Shown here: one piece after another, positions 49,411 through 56,978 of the stretch
How the letters are laid out: the number at the start of each line of letters is the position of its first letter
Position numbering within the stretch: the first letter of the stretch is position 1
Assembly (NCBI RefSeq): GCF_017741935.1
Contig: NZ_JAGHMH010000028.1
Coordinates: 186,001-250,000 of the forward strand
DNA: 64,000 bases
DNA from: Rhizobium sp. 16-449-1b
GTDB taxonomy: Bacteria > Pseudomonadota > Alphaproteobacteria > Rhizobiales > Rhizobiaceae
Direction: 5' to 3'
The notes under the pieces: model-generated
The model's input: only the letters and a program-made list of their open reading frames with translations
Databases searched by the model: none
Told to the model about the DNA's origin: nothing
Position numbers and translations under genes: made by a program

Positions 49411-50385
49411 ATGGCCGACGAAGAGATACTTCCACCAGAGATCCTGACTTCGATATTGATGCGAATGTTCGAGTTCGCACCGATCGCCATGGCTGTGTCG
49501 ACCAGCGATACCGAGACATCCAGCTACCTCAAGGTGAACGACGCCTATCTCAGGCTTACGGGCCTGAAATGGGAGGATATCAGCGGCAGAACGCTGATTT
49601 CGGAAGGGGCCGCGATCAGCAGCCCGGCGCGCGATCGGCGCCATCGCATGCTCGCCGAAGACGGCGGCTACGTGCTGGAGGAAGTCGATATCCGCCATGC
49701 CGACGGAACGATCCTGCCGACGCTGATTTCCGCGCAGCGCACTGTCATCGATGGTGTGTCCTTCGATGTCGAAGTCATTCTCGACGTCTCCGCGCGTGTT
49801 CGCCATCAGCACGAAATCGAGCTTGCGCTCCGCGCTTCGGCGCGCACCGATGCGCTCTCGGGCCTGCCCAATCGCGCCTGCTTTGACGAAGTTCTGGCCG
49901 AGCATCTCGAGCGGCGCGACGAGACCGACAAACTGCTGGCATTGGCCTTCATCGATTTCAACGGCTTCAAGGCTGTGAACGACACGATGGGGCACGCCGC
50001 CGGCGATGAAGTGCTGAGGATCATTGCCAGCCGCTTCCGCGACAGCTTCCGCGCCAATGATTTCATCGCGCGCATCGGCGGGGATGAGTTTGTCGTTCTT
50101 CTGGAGGTCGATCCCTCGCATCTGAATGACGTGGAACTCACGCTCAAGGATGCGGTGGATCGCATCTTCAAGCCGATCGCCGTCGAAGGCGTGGTTGTCG
50201 AACTGGGTGCTGCGATGGGCGTCACCCTGCTGCAGCCGGAGGACGACGCGGCTTCCTTCGTGAAGCGCGCGGATAACTACATGTATCTGGCAAAACAGAC
50301 CGGTGACCGGCTGGCCATGATCTGGCTGGGTAAGACAGACAGCCATCTGGTGAAGGCAAAAACCGCCACCGGTGCTACCGGCTGA
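49411..50385 (+). CDS. PAS-GGDEF diguanylate cyclase
   Basis: A 324-residue cytoplasmic enzyme making cyclic di-GMP. A PAS domain covers about residues 10-135 (FEFAPIAMAVSTSD, YLRLTGLKWEDISGRTL), followed by the GGDEF domain (DALSGLPNRACFDEVLAEHL to the end). The active site is intact, RIGGDEFVVLL with GGDEF at residues 223-227. Five residues before it lies RAND, the RxxD inhibitory site for product feedback. There are no membrane segments. It is divergent from the CNNM gene and the closest c-di-GMP gene to the giant adhesin locus. Start ATG 49411. Confidence 0.94.
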   Translation: MADEEILPPEILTSILMRMFEFAPIAMAVSTSDTETSSYLKVNDAYLRLTGLKWEDISGRTLISEGAAISSPARDRRHRMLAEDGGYVLEEVDIRHADGTILPTLISAQRTVIDGVSFDVEVILDVSARVRHQHEIELALRASARTDALSGLPNRACFDEVLAEHLERRDETDKLLALAFIDFNGFKAVNDTMGHAAGDEVLRIIASRFRDSFRANDFIARIGGDEFVVLLEVDPSHLNDVELTLKDAVDRIFKPIAVEGVVVELGAAMGVTLLQPEDDAASFVKRADNYMYLAKQTGDRLAMIWLGKTDSHLVKAKTATGATG

Positions 50386-50418
50386 CAAGCGCCATCACCG
50401 CGGCGTCTACTGGAAGCA

Positions 50419-50679
50419 TTAGTACTCCGCCGGTGCCGGTAGCTGGTCGGCGTTTTCCTCAAGTTCGGCCTGCGCGGCCCTCAGCGTTTCTTGCTCGCTC
50501 GGAAATGGGCTGCTGTCGACGGCGGGCAGTTCACCGCGCATATCCGTGACGCGGTAGAACCAGCGTTCGTCCGCACCATTGATCGTCAGCCGAAAGCGTC
50601 CGTGGCTCGCAAAGGCGCGACCCGCGTTGTCGCGTTGCCACAGACCGTGATGACTTGTTCTTCTCTTGAAGAGGCGCAT
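50419..50679 (-). CDS. Hypothetical protein (86 aa)
   Basis: A small soluble protein beginning MRLFKRRTSHHGLWQRDN with AGGA seven bases upstream of ATG 50679. The middle (FRLTINGADERWFYRVTDMRG) is beta-rich and the C-terminus acidic and helical (SEQETLRAAQAELEENADQL). I do not recognise the family. It lies after the end of the export operon on the same strand, 103 bases before it in transcription terms downstream, so co-transcription is possible but unproven. Confidence 0.65.
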   Translation of the reverse strand: MRLFKRRTSHHGLWQRDNAGRAFASHGRFRLTINGADERWFYRVTDMRGELPAVDSSPFPSEQETLRAAQAELEENADQLPAPAEY

Positions 50680-50782
50680 TTTCGCATCCTTTCAGTCGAT
50701 TCCTCATCATCCAAAATACTATCCTTAGTAAGCTATTCAAGGGTAGCGTGCCGCCTATGGTTTCATAGTTGTTACGAAAAGG

Positions 50783-52912
50783 TCAGGCGCCGGCCTCGCG
50801 GACGAGAACTTTTACAACCTGTCGCCAGACACGGCCGGCAATACTTTCGCCTTTGCCGTTCAATACAACCACGCCCCTGACGGTCTCCGACAAAGCCTTG
50901 CCGGATACCTCGGCGGTAATTGCATACTGTGCCGAAACAGGGCTGAGGCGCAGACGTTCATGGGCGTTCTGCGGGTGAACGGCGATCTCGCCGTGATACT
51001 CGGATGTCAGCTGCGGAATATCGATCTCGGAGGCGCCGGCCGAGGCGATGGAGGTGAGCTGCACGGGCAGCGAGGACTGCGTGAGGTCGTCGGGGATGAA
51101 GTGGCCGGTGGCGCCGACGTCGAGGCGGCCGCGGTCGCCGCCGGACACGAAGCCGCGCGCCGCCATGCCGGACGCACTGGCGATGGTCGCGAGCTGGTCC
51201 TTGCGGCTGATCCAGCGGCCGAGATGGACCTGCGGATCGATGTCGATCACGGTTCCGTCGAACGGCGCGCGAACGATCAGCGATGCCTGCCGGCGCGCCA
51301 GCCCATCACGCTTGGCCTCGAGTGCCGCCAGTTGCGATTGAAGGATGCCACGATCAACGAGGTTTTGCGGATCGGCCAGCACGCGCGCCAGACGGTAGTG
51401 CGTCAGCTCCGCCTCGATCTCCGTGGTGCGAAGTTCCTGCTGCAACTCGGGGCGGACGATGGAAAACAGTACGTCGTTCTTCTTCACGACATCGCCGCGC
51501 TTGATCCCGATCGCCTCGATCTTTCCCGGCTCCATCGGGAAAAGCCGCTTGAACTCGTTGGGATAAAGCGCCGCCGGGGCCGACACGCTCTTGAAGATAG
51601 GCAGCGAGAGCAATGCGACGATGGCAAGGAAGATCGCCAGCGACAGATAGCTTCGTCTGCTCGTGATGATGTCATGGCGCATGGTCCACCACTCCCGGAG
51701 TTCGGACAGGATCGGCCGAAGGATGAAAAAGCCGATCTCGACTGTAAACAGCATCACGCCCACGATCTTGATGGTGAAGTGATAGACGAGGAGCGCGATG
51801 CCGAAATAGAGAAACAGCCGGTAGATCGTCGTGGCGATCGCATAGAGCGTCACGATCACATCGAGTTTCGGACCGAAGCGATCGGGCTTTTCCTCGCCGG
51901 TGTTGAACAAAAGGTGACGAATCCGCCAACGCAGATGCCGGAAAGCGCGCGGCTGCAGATTTTCGACACCGAGCAGATCGGCGAAGATGTAGTAGCCGTC
52001 GAAGCGCATGAAGGGGTTGAGATTGACGATCAGGCTGAGCACCCAGCCGGTCGCGGCGAGAACGAAGGCGGCGGATCGAAACGGCCCGTCGGGCAGAAAC
52101 ACCCACAGAAGCAGCGCGAAGACGGCGATATGCATCTCGGTCAGCACGCCGGCCGTATCGATCTTCAGCCGATCGAAACGCGACTTCAGCCGCCATGCAT
52201 CGCTGACGTCGGTGTAGAGCAGCGGCACCAGAACCATGAAGGCGATACCCATGGTGGGAACGCGGCAGCCATGGCGGTGCGCGACATAGGCGTGGCCCAA
52301 CTCGTGCATCGACTTGATGAAGCCGACCGAGATCACCGAGACCACGATGCCCTCAAGCGTGAAGATATAGGGAAACGTGCCGGTGAAGGCATCCCATTGC
52401 CGGGACACCAGATAGAGGCCGAGAATGGCGGCGCAGATGGTGAGGGCGTGGAAAGCCGGACTGAATAGCCCCGTAATGTAAGGCGCGGTCTTGCGGATGA
52501 AGCGATCCGGGCGCACTAGCGGAATGCGGAAGAAGAGGTAGTTGTGGATCAGCCGCATGAAGAGCGAATGGCGGCGCGTCGCGCTGGCATGAAGCGCGCG
52601 CCAGGTCGCGGATGCCGGCTCGGTGACGAAGAAGCTCGTCTCCAGCATCCGCATCGCGGCATAGATTTCTTCCTGCTCGGGAAGCCGCCCGAACTGCGCC
52701 TGCACGGCCTGGATGAGACCGCGCAGCGAGCGTGCGAAATTCCAGAGCGTCAGCAGCTGGAACATCTCGAAGGTGATGCGGAAGAAGCGGTTGCGGACTG
52801 GATCGAGCACGATCCAGACCGGCTCGCCCGACAGGCTGGTGCCGCCGCGCACGATCTGCAGATCCTCGCGCAAGGGCGGCAGCCTGAGATCGGGCGAGGG
52901 TGATACGCTCAT
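50783..52912 (-). CDS. PqqD-like / M50 site-2-type protease / HlyD adaptor fusion
   Basis: A 709-residue inner-membrane protein in three parts. Residues about 15-100 (WIVLDPVRNRFFRITFEMFQLLTLW, then EEIYAAMRMLETSFFV) resemble the PqqD/RRE peptide-binding winged helix. Residues about 150-430 are an M50 membrane protease with HELGHAY (203-209, zinc histidines and Glu) and NLNPFMRFDGYY with Asp305 as the third ligand, so the active site is intact. Residues about 455-709 are a HlyD/biotinyl-lipoyl adaptor with a coiled-coil (ELRTTEIEAELTHYRLARVL) and PFDGTVIDIDP. Its ATG overlaps the stop of the preceding gene (ATGA). It is the last gene of the tolC-adaptor operon facing the giant DUF4347 gene, so it probably acts in exporting or processing that protein. 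Confidence 0.85.
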   Translation of the reverse strand: MSVSPSPDLRLPPLREDLQIVRGGTSLSGEPVWIVLDPVRNRFFRITFEMFQLLTLWNFARSLRGLIQAVQAQFGRLPEQEEIYAAMRMLETSFFVTEPASATWRALHASATRRHSLFMRLIHNYLFFRIPLVRPDRFIRKTAPYITGLFSPAFHALTICAAILGLYLVSRQWDAFTGTFPYIFTLEGIVVSVISVGFIKSMHELGHAYVAHRHGCRVPTMGIAFMVLVPLLYTDVSDAWRLKSRFDRLKIDTAGVLTEMHIAVFALLLWVFLPDGPFRSAAFVLAATGWVLSLIVNLNPFMRFDGYYIFADLLGVENLQPRAFRHLRWRIRHLLFNTGEEKPDRFGPKLDVIVTLYAIATTIYRLFLYFGIALLVYHFTIKIVGVMLFTVEIGFFILRPILSELREWWTMRHDIITSRRSYLSLAIFLAIVALLSLPIFKSVSAPAALYPNEFKRLFPMEPGKIEAIGIKRGDVVKKNDVLFSIVRPELQQELRTTEIEAELTHYRLARVLADPQNLVDRGILQSQLAALEAKRDGLARRQASLIVRAPFDGTVIDIDPQVHLGRWISRKDQLATIASASGMAARGFVSGGDRGRLDVGATGHFIPDDLTQSSLPVQLTSIASAGASEIDIPQLTSEYHGEIAVHPQNAHERLRLSPVSAQYAITAEVSGKALSETVRGVVVLNGKGESIAGRVWRQVVKVLVREAGA

Positions 52913-54309
52913 AGACCCAGCCGCTGCCTGATCGCGGCAATCGGCCGCCGGAACAGATAATAGGCCAGCGGCACCTTCTCGCCGAAGATCTGCGATGTCC
53001 CGCGAATGCCGAGACGCAGACCACGCTCGGGCACGGCGTCAAATCCGGCATAGATGCGATAGGCCAGAATGTTGCCCTCGATCATCTGCGGATCGAAGGA
53101 GGAGGACAGCGTTTTCGCCGCGACCGGATGCAACGGGTCGGCATCCAGAAAGGCGCTGACGGCAGCGCCGTTCTCGACCGCGATCGCGTCGGCGACGGGC
53201 ACGTCGATCCGCAGTTGGACGCGCTTGGGGTCGGCCACTTCCATGACGCGTTCGCCGATCGATACCGGCCGGCCGATCCAGTCGCGCTTGTCGGTGAAGA
53301 TCACCACGCCGTCGGTTTCGGCTTTCACGTTCGTGCGCGCCAGCATATCGGCGGCGTAATCGCGCTTGGCGGACGCGACGCTCAATTCGCTTCTGGTCAC
53401 CGCCAGATCGCGCCGCGCCTCCGGGTCGGCAATGGCGCGTTGGCTGATCTGCATCAGCTTCGCCTGCGCCACCTTCACGTCCTGCTCGGCGACGCGCAGC
53501 TCGTTTCGAAGCGCGGTGTCGGCCAGCCTGAAGAGCGGCTGTCCCTTGACGACGGTTGCGTTCGGATTGACGAGGATTTCCTCGATCGCGCCATCGAGCG
53601 GTGCCGCGACGATCTCCGGCGCAACGGGAACCACCTCGCTCGGCGCCAGCACTGTCATGTGGACGGGGATGAACATCGCGGCGATGGCCAGCAGAGCGGC
53701 GGTTCCGATCAGCGGCTTGATCGGCAGATTGCGCTTCAGACGTCTTGGTCCGCTGAGCGCCCGCCACGCGTGGGAATAGGTCTCGGCCAACCTTTCAGCC
53801 AGTAGCAGATCCGCCTCCGGCCACGGCGTTTCGCGTGCCAAAAGCATGCCCGCGAAGATATGGCCGTCGCGCAATTGAAACGGCACCCAGGCCATGAAGC
53901 GGAAAGGATAGCTGTCCTGCTCGATCTCGCCGGGCGGGCAATAGGCGGGGAGGGTGAAGGCCTTGATCTTCGCGAGCCCTGCCTCGCGCGACAGCTGCCT
54001 GATGACACCTTCGACGAAGCGGATGCGCGGCGCGTTTCGATCCACTGCGCCGATCGACGACACCGTCTCGACCTTGAAGACGCCCTTGGATACCGAAAGC
54101 ACGAAGATCTGCCTGGCCTTGGTGAGCTTCATCGTCTCGTTGGCGATCAGAAAGCGCAGTTCACCGACGCTCTCGACACGGCGCGCATCGGCCTCGATCC
54201 TAAGCAACAGTTCGTAGGCATGCTGGGCGGCGGCCGCTGCCGGTGGCTGAAGCTTGATGGGATCGCTGGCTGGCTTTTCGACACCTTGCATATGCGTATG
54301 CCTACTCAC
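52909..54309 (-). CDS. GAF-like/HlyD membrane-fusion protein
   Basis: A 466-residue protein. The first about 180 residues are a GAF-like cytoplasmic domain (RRVESVGELRFLIANETMKL, KARQIFVLSVSKGVFKVETV, GHIFAGMLLARETPWPEADL). One membrane helix follows (IGTAALLAIAAMFIPVHMTVL, about 205-225), then a HlyD part: EVVPVAPEIVAAPLDGAIEEILV (lipoyl half), a coiled coil and a beta-barrel ending GIRGTSQIFGEKVPLAYYLFRRP. It should bridge the inner membrane to TolC, with a ligand sensor on the cytoplasmic side. The GTG start overlaps the upstream gene by 8 bases; ATG 54291 is an alternative. It overlaps the M50 gene by four bases. Confidence 0.85.
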   Translation of the reverse strand: MSRHTHMQGVEKPASDPIKLQPPAAAAAQHAYELLLRIEADARRVESVGELRFLIANETMKLTKARQIFVLSVSKGVFKVETVSSIGAVDRNAPRIRFVEGVIRQLSREAGLAKIKAFTLPAYCPPGEIEQDSYPFRFMAWVPFQLRDGHIFAGMLLARETPWPEADLLLAERLAETYSHAWRALSGPRRLKRNLPIKPLIGTAALLAIAAMFIPVHMTVLAPSEVVPVAPEIVAAPLDGAIEEILVNPNATVVKGQPLFRLADTALRNELRVAEQDVKVAQAKLMQISQRAIADPEARRDLAVTRSELSVASAKRDYAADMLARTNVKAETDGVVIFTDKRDWIGRPVSIGERVMEVADPKRVQLRIDVPVADAIAVENGAAVSAFLDADPLHPVAAKTLSSSFDPQMIEGNILAYRIYAGFDAVPERGLRLGIRGTSQIFGEKVPLAYYLFRRPIAAIRQRLGL

Positions 54310-55066
54310 TCGGGATTTTGAACACTGTGGGACCGCTCATCCCCGGCAGGACGCCGGTGGCTTGGCCGGAAAAGCGCCCGGTCACCTTGACCGTCTGGCT
54401 GACCGGGTCGACGGTCGCGCCGATGCGGATAATATCGACCGGCAGGGTTTTGGCCGTCTCGTCGACGCTCAATGAAAACTCTTCGCCTTCGCGCAGCCAG
54501 CGCAGCCAGACGGAGGGTACCAGCACATCGACCAGCAGGTCGTTGCTGGCGACGATATGCATGATCGGGCGGCTCGGTTCTGGCGTTTCGTGCGCGTGGG
54601 AGGGCATGGCGCCGATCCGGCCGTCGAAGGGCGCTCTTATCGTGCAGCGCCCAAGCTTGCTGCGATAGGCATCAGCCTCGCCTGCTGCCTGGTTTGCCTT
54701 GGCGCGCGATATGTCGACCTCGAATTTGCCGGCAGCATTCGAGCGCGCCAGCCGCTCGTCATTGGCAACGGCGATCTGCGCGGCCGCCAGCGCCGCCTCG
54801 GCGGATTTGAGCTGGGCCTGGATATCCCCGCATTCGAAGGTGGCGAGGATGTCGCCCTTGTTGAAGCTCTCGCCTTCCTTGAAGGGCAGAGTGGCGATGG
54901 CGAAGCCGAGATCGCTCGAAATGGAGGCTTCGTCGGCAGCGCGAACGATGCCGCGCAGCCCTTCCAGCGATGCCGTGGCATCCGCCGCATCATTGCCGGC
55001 GGCGTAAGCTGCGCCACCTGCCAAGAGCTGTATCATCAGAACGGATGCCGCTAAGTGCTTCATCAC
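54302..55066 (-). CDS. Periplasmic HlyD/RND-type adaptor protein
   Basis: A 254-residue exported adaptor with a signal peptide (MMKHLAASVLMIQLLAGGAAYA). It has a lipoyl half GIVRAADEASISSDLGFAIATLPFKEGESFNKGDILATFECGD, a short coiled coil (AQLKSAEAALAAAQIAVANDERLARS), the second half RCTIRAPFDGRIGAMPSHAHETP and a beta-barrel ending GRFSGQATGVLPGMSGPTVF. It is shorter than most RND adaptors. There is no membrane helix beyond the signal, so it is a soluble or lipid-free periplasmic link between TolC and the two HlyD fusions encoded next. It follows tolC by 18 bases. Confidence 0.9.
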   Translation of the reverse strand: MMKHLAASVLMIQLLAGGAAYAAGNDAADATASLEGLRGIVRAADEASISSDLGFAIATLPFKEGESFNKGDILATFECGDIQAQLKSAEAALAAAQIAVANDERLARSNAAGKFEVDISRAKANQAAGEADAYRSKLGRCTIRAPFDGRIGAMPSHAHETPEPSRPIMHIVASNDLLVDVLVPSVWLRWLREGEEFSLSVDETAKTLPVDIIRIGATVDPVSQTVKVTGRFSGQATGVLPGMSGPTVFKIPSE

Positions 55067-55084
55067 GGTCTCCCATGCCGGCGG

Positions 55085-56557
55085 TTATTTGGCCGCAACG
55101 AGGTCTGTCTTCAATTCACCGCGCTCCAGCCACATGTCACGCAACTCGCCAGCCATTTCCTTGACGGGCTGGGTGGTGCGCAGCGTCTGCGGGAACGGAT
55201 CGATGCCGAGCGATGCGTAGATGTTCGCATAGGCGTTCTGCAGGTCGGCATAGGCCATATCGAGCTTTGCATCGGCCAGCAGCGCGTTCATCTCCTCGCG
55301 GATCAGCATCTGTTCGCTGGTCTTCTGCGCGTCCGTCTCGGTGCGCACCTGCGTCAGGATCCGGTGCGAGACGTTAGAAAGTGCGGCCGCCGTCGAATAG
55401 GAGTGCTTCAGGTGGGCATAGCGCGCGCGGCTGATATGGACCTGCGTCATCACAGCCATCGCGACCGAAAGCGAGCGCGTATCCAGCATCTGCTTTTCGG
55501 CTTCGATCTTCTTGTTCACCGCAGGCAGGGTCGCGAGCTTCATCAGATTGAAGCTGACCTTGGCGCCCCACGAGACCCAGTCGTTGGTGGCGATATAGTC
55601 GTTGGAATCGTAGTTCGGGCCAGCGTAAAGGTTGATTCCGGGCAGCAGGTCGAGCAGCGCTGCATCCACTTCGCGCTCGTTGATCCGCAGCCGGTAGGAG
55701 ATTTCGCGCATCTCCGGGCGGTTGGTCGCGGCGATATTGAACATCTCCTGCGAGGTGTAGCTGATCTTCAGCTGCGTATCGCGGCGCTTGGGAACCTCGA
55801 GCGTGAATTCCGTGCCGGGCTTCACGTTCATCAGCGCGGAAAGCTGCGTCTTGGCGACCAGCAGCTCGCCTTCCAGCAGCTCCACCTCGCGCTTGACCTC
55901 GATCAGTTCGCGCTCATAGGTCAGCGCCACCAGCGGCGACGTTTCGCCGTTGGACGAAAGATTGCGGGTGTCCTTGAGCGCGCGGGCGACGCGGCCTTCC
56001 AACGCGCGCATGCGGCCGACGAGACGCTGGTAGCTCACCGCGCGCCAATAGGCCGTGCGCACATCCTCGATCACCTTGTTGACCATCCGCCGCTTCATCT
56101 CATCCTGAACCAGCACTTCGTCGGTCGCCTGCTTGGCGCGCACATAGGAGAGGCCGAAATCGAGGATGTTCCAGGAGGATGTTAGATCGGCTGTGACAAT
56201 ACTATCATCGCGGGTAGATGCCTCGGTGGGGTCGGCTTCGCTGCGGCCGGCATAGCCTGCGCCGGCTACAATCTTAGGCAGTGCGGAATAGCTCACCAGA
56301 TCCGCCTCCCGCAATTTTAGCGCCGCCTGCATAACCTCTACCTTCGTGTCAAGATTGTATTTGAGAGCTCTTGCCATGGCTTCGTACAAGTCCACCCTAT
56401 CGGAAATGGGCTCCTGATTTGCGGTGGCAAGGGCAAGCCTCTCTTTGCCGAAGCTTGCATGCGCTTCCGGGGGCAGCGGTTTGGGGGTAACGGTGCATCC
56501 TGTCGCAATCAGACTGACGGAAACCATTAGAAAGACTGGGAGTTTCATTCCATTCAT
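55085..56557 (-). CDS. TolC-family outer membrane efflux protein
   Basis: A 490-residue outer-membrane channel. The N-terminus MKLPVFLMVSVSLIATGCTVTP (from residue 4) is a lipoprotein signal with the lipobox ATGC. Two OEP repeats follow: the first begins DLYEAMARALKYNLDTKVEVM and the second EMFNIAATNRPEMREISYRLRI, each with long coiled-coil helices. This is the exit duct of a tripartite system. It is the first gene of the four-gene minus-strand operon, divergent from the giant DUF4347 gene across a 421-base gap. The 5' end can also be read from ATG 56548. Confidence 0.92.
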   Translation of the reverse strand: MNGMKLPVFLMVSVSLIATGCTVTPKPLPPEAHASFGKERLALATANQEPISDRVDLYEAMARALKYNLDTKVEVMQAALKLREADLVSYSALPKIVAGAGYAGRSEADPTEASTRDDSIVTADLTSSWNILDFGLSYVRAKQATDEVLVQDEMKRRMVNKVIEDVRTAYWRAVSYQRLVGRMRALEGRVARALKDTRNLSSNGETSPLVALTYERELIEVKREVELLEGELLVAKTQLSALMNVKPGTEFTLEVPKRRDTQLKISYTSQEMFNIAATNRPEMREISYRLRINEREVDAALLDLLPGINLYAGPNYDSNDYIATNDWVSWGAKVSFNLMKLATLPAVNKKIEAEKQMLDTRSLSVAMAVMTQVHISRARYAHLKHSYSTAAALSNVSHRILTQVRTETDAQKTSEQMLIREEMNALLADAKLDMAYADLQNAYANIYASLGIDPFPQTLRTTQPVKEMAGELRDMWLERGELKTDLVAAK

Positions 56558-56978
56558 TCCTCGAACCTGTTCCGTCTACGACTAAGCCGCAGGTAGCTCG
56601 TGTCTACGGATATGCAATTGCGGGGCGTAAATTCGGCAATCAGAACGCGCTTTAGCAATACGAAACTGTCGTCTGAGTACGTTCAGTCTTTGCTAACATG
56701 GTTAATCAACACTTAACAAAACACAATTTTTCAGCGCATTCTTTATTGATGCGTGCTAAATGATGTGTCGAACGGATACGGTGGCGGGCTCCTGTCATGG
56801 TTGATTTAGTGTTGACTAATTCCTGTTGGTCGAAATTAGGAAATTGTTAATTCTCTGCTCACTACGGTTGCGAAAGCCGACACTGGGAGTCGGTTTTTGA
56901 GGATGACTGACAAAGCTGACATGCCGGGCGAATAGGGCACCCGGCCAAACGAAAACGATCTGTCGTGGAGGAAACCCC
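56558..56978. promoter_or_regulatory. A/T-rich divergent promoter region of export operon and giant adhesin
   Basis: This 421-base gap separates tolC (minus) from the DUF4347 gene (plus) and must hold both promoters. It is far richer in A/T than its flanks, especially 56690-56860. It contains TTGACT at 56813-56818 and the inverted repeat CTAATT-N12-AATTAG (56816-56839). Such composition suits regulators of the MucR/H-NS type that control surface adhesins; this is inference. I see no gene in it. Confidence 0.55.
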
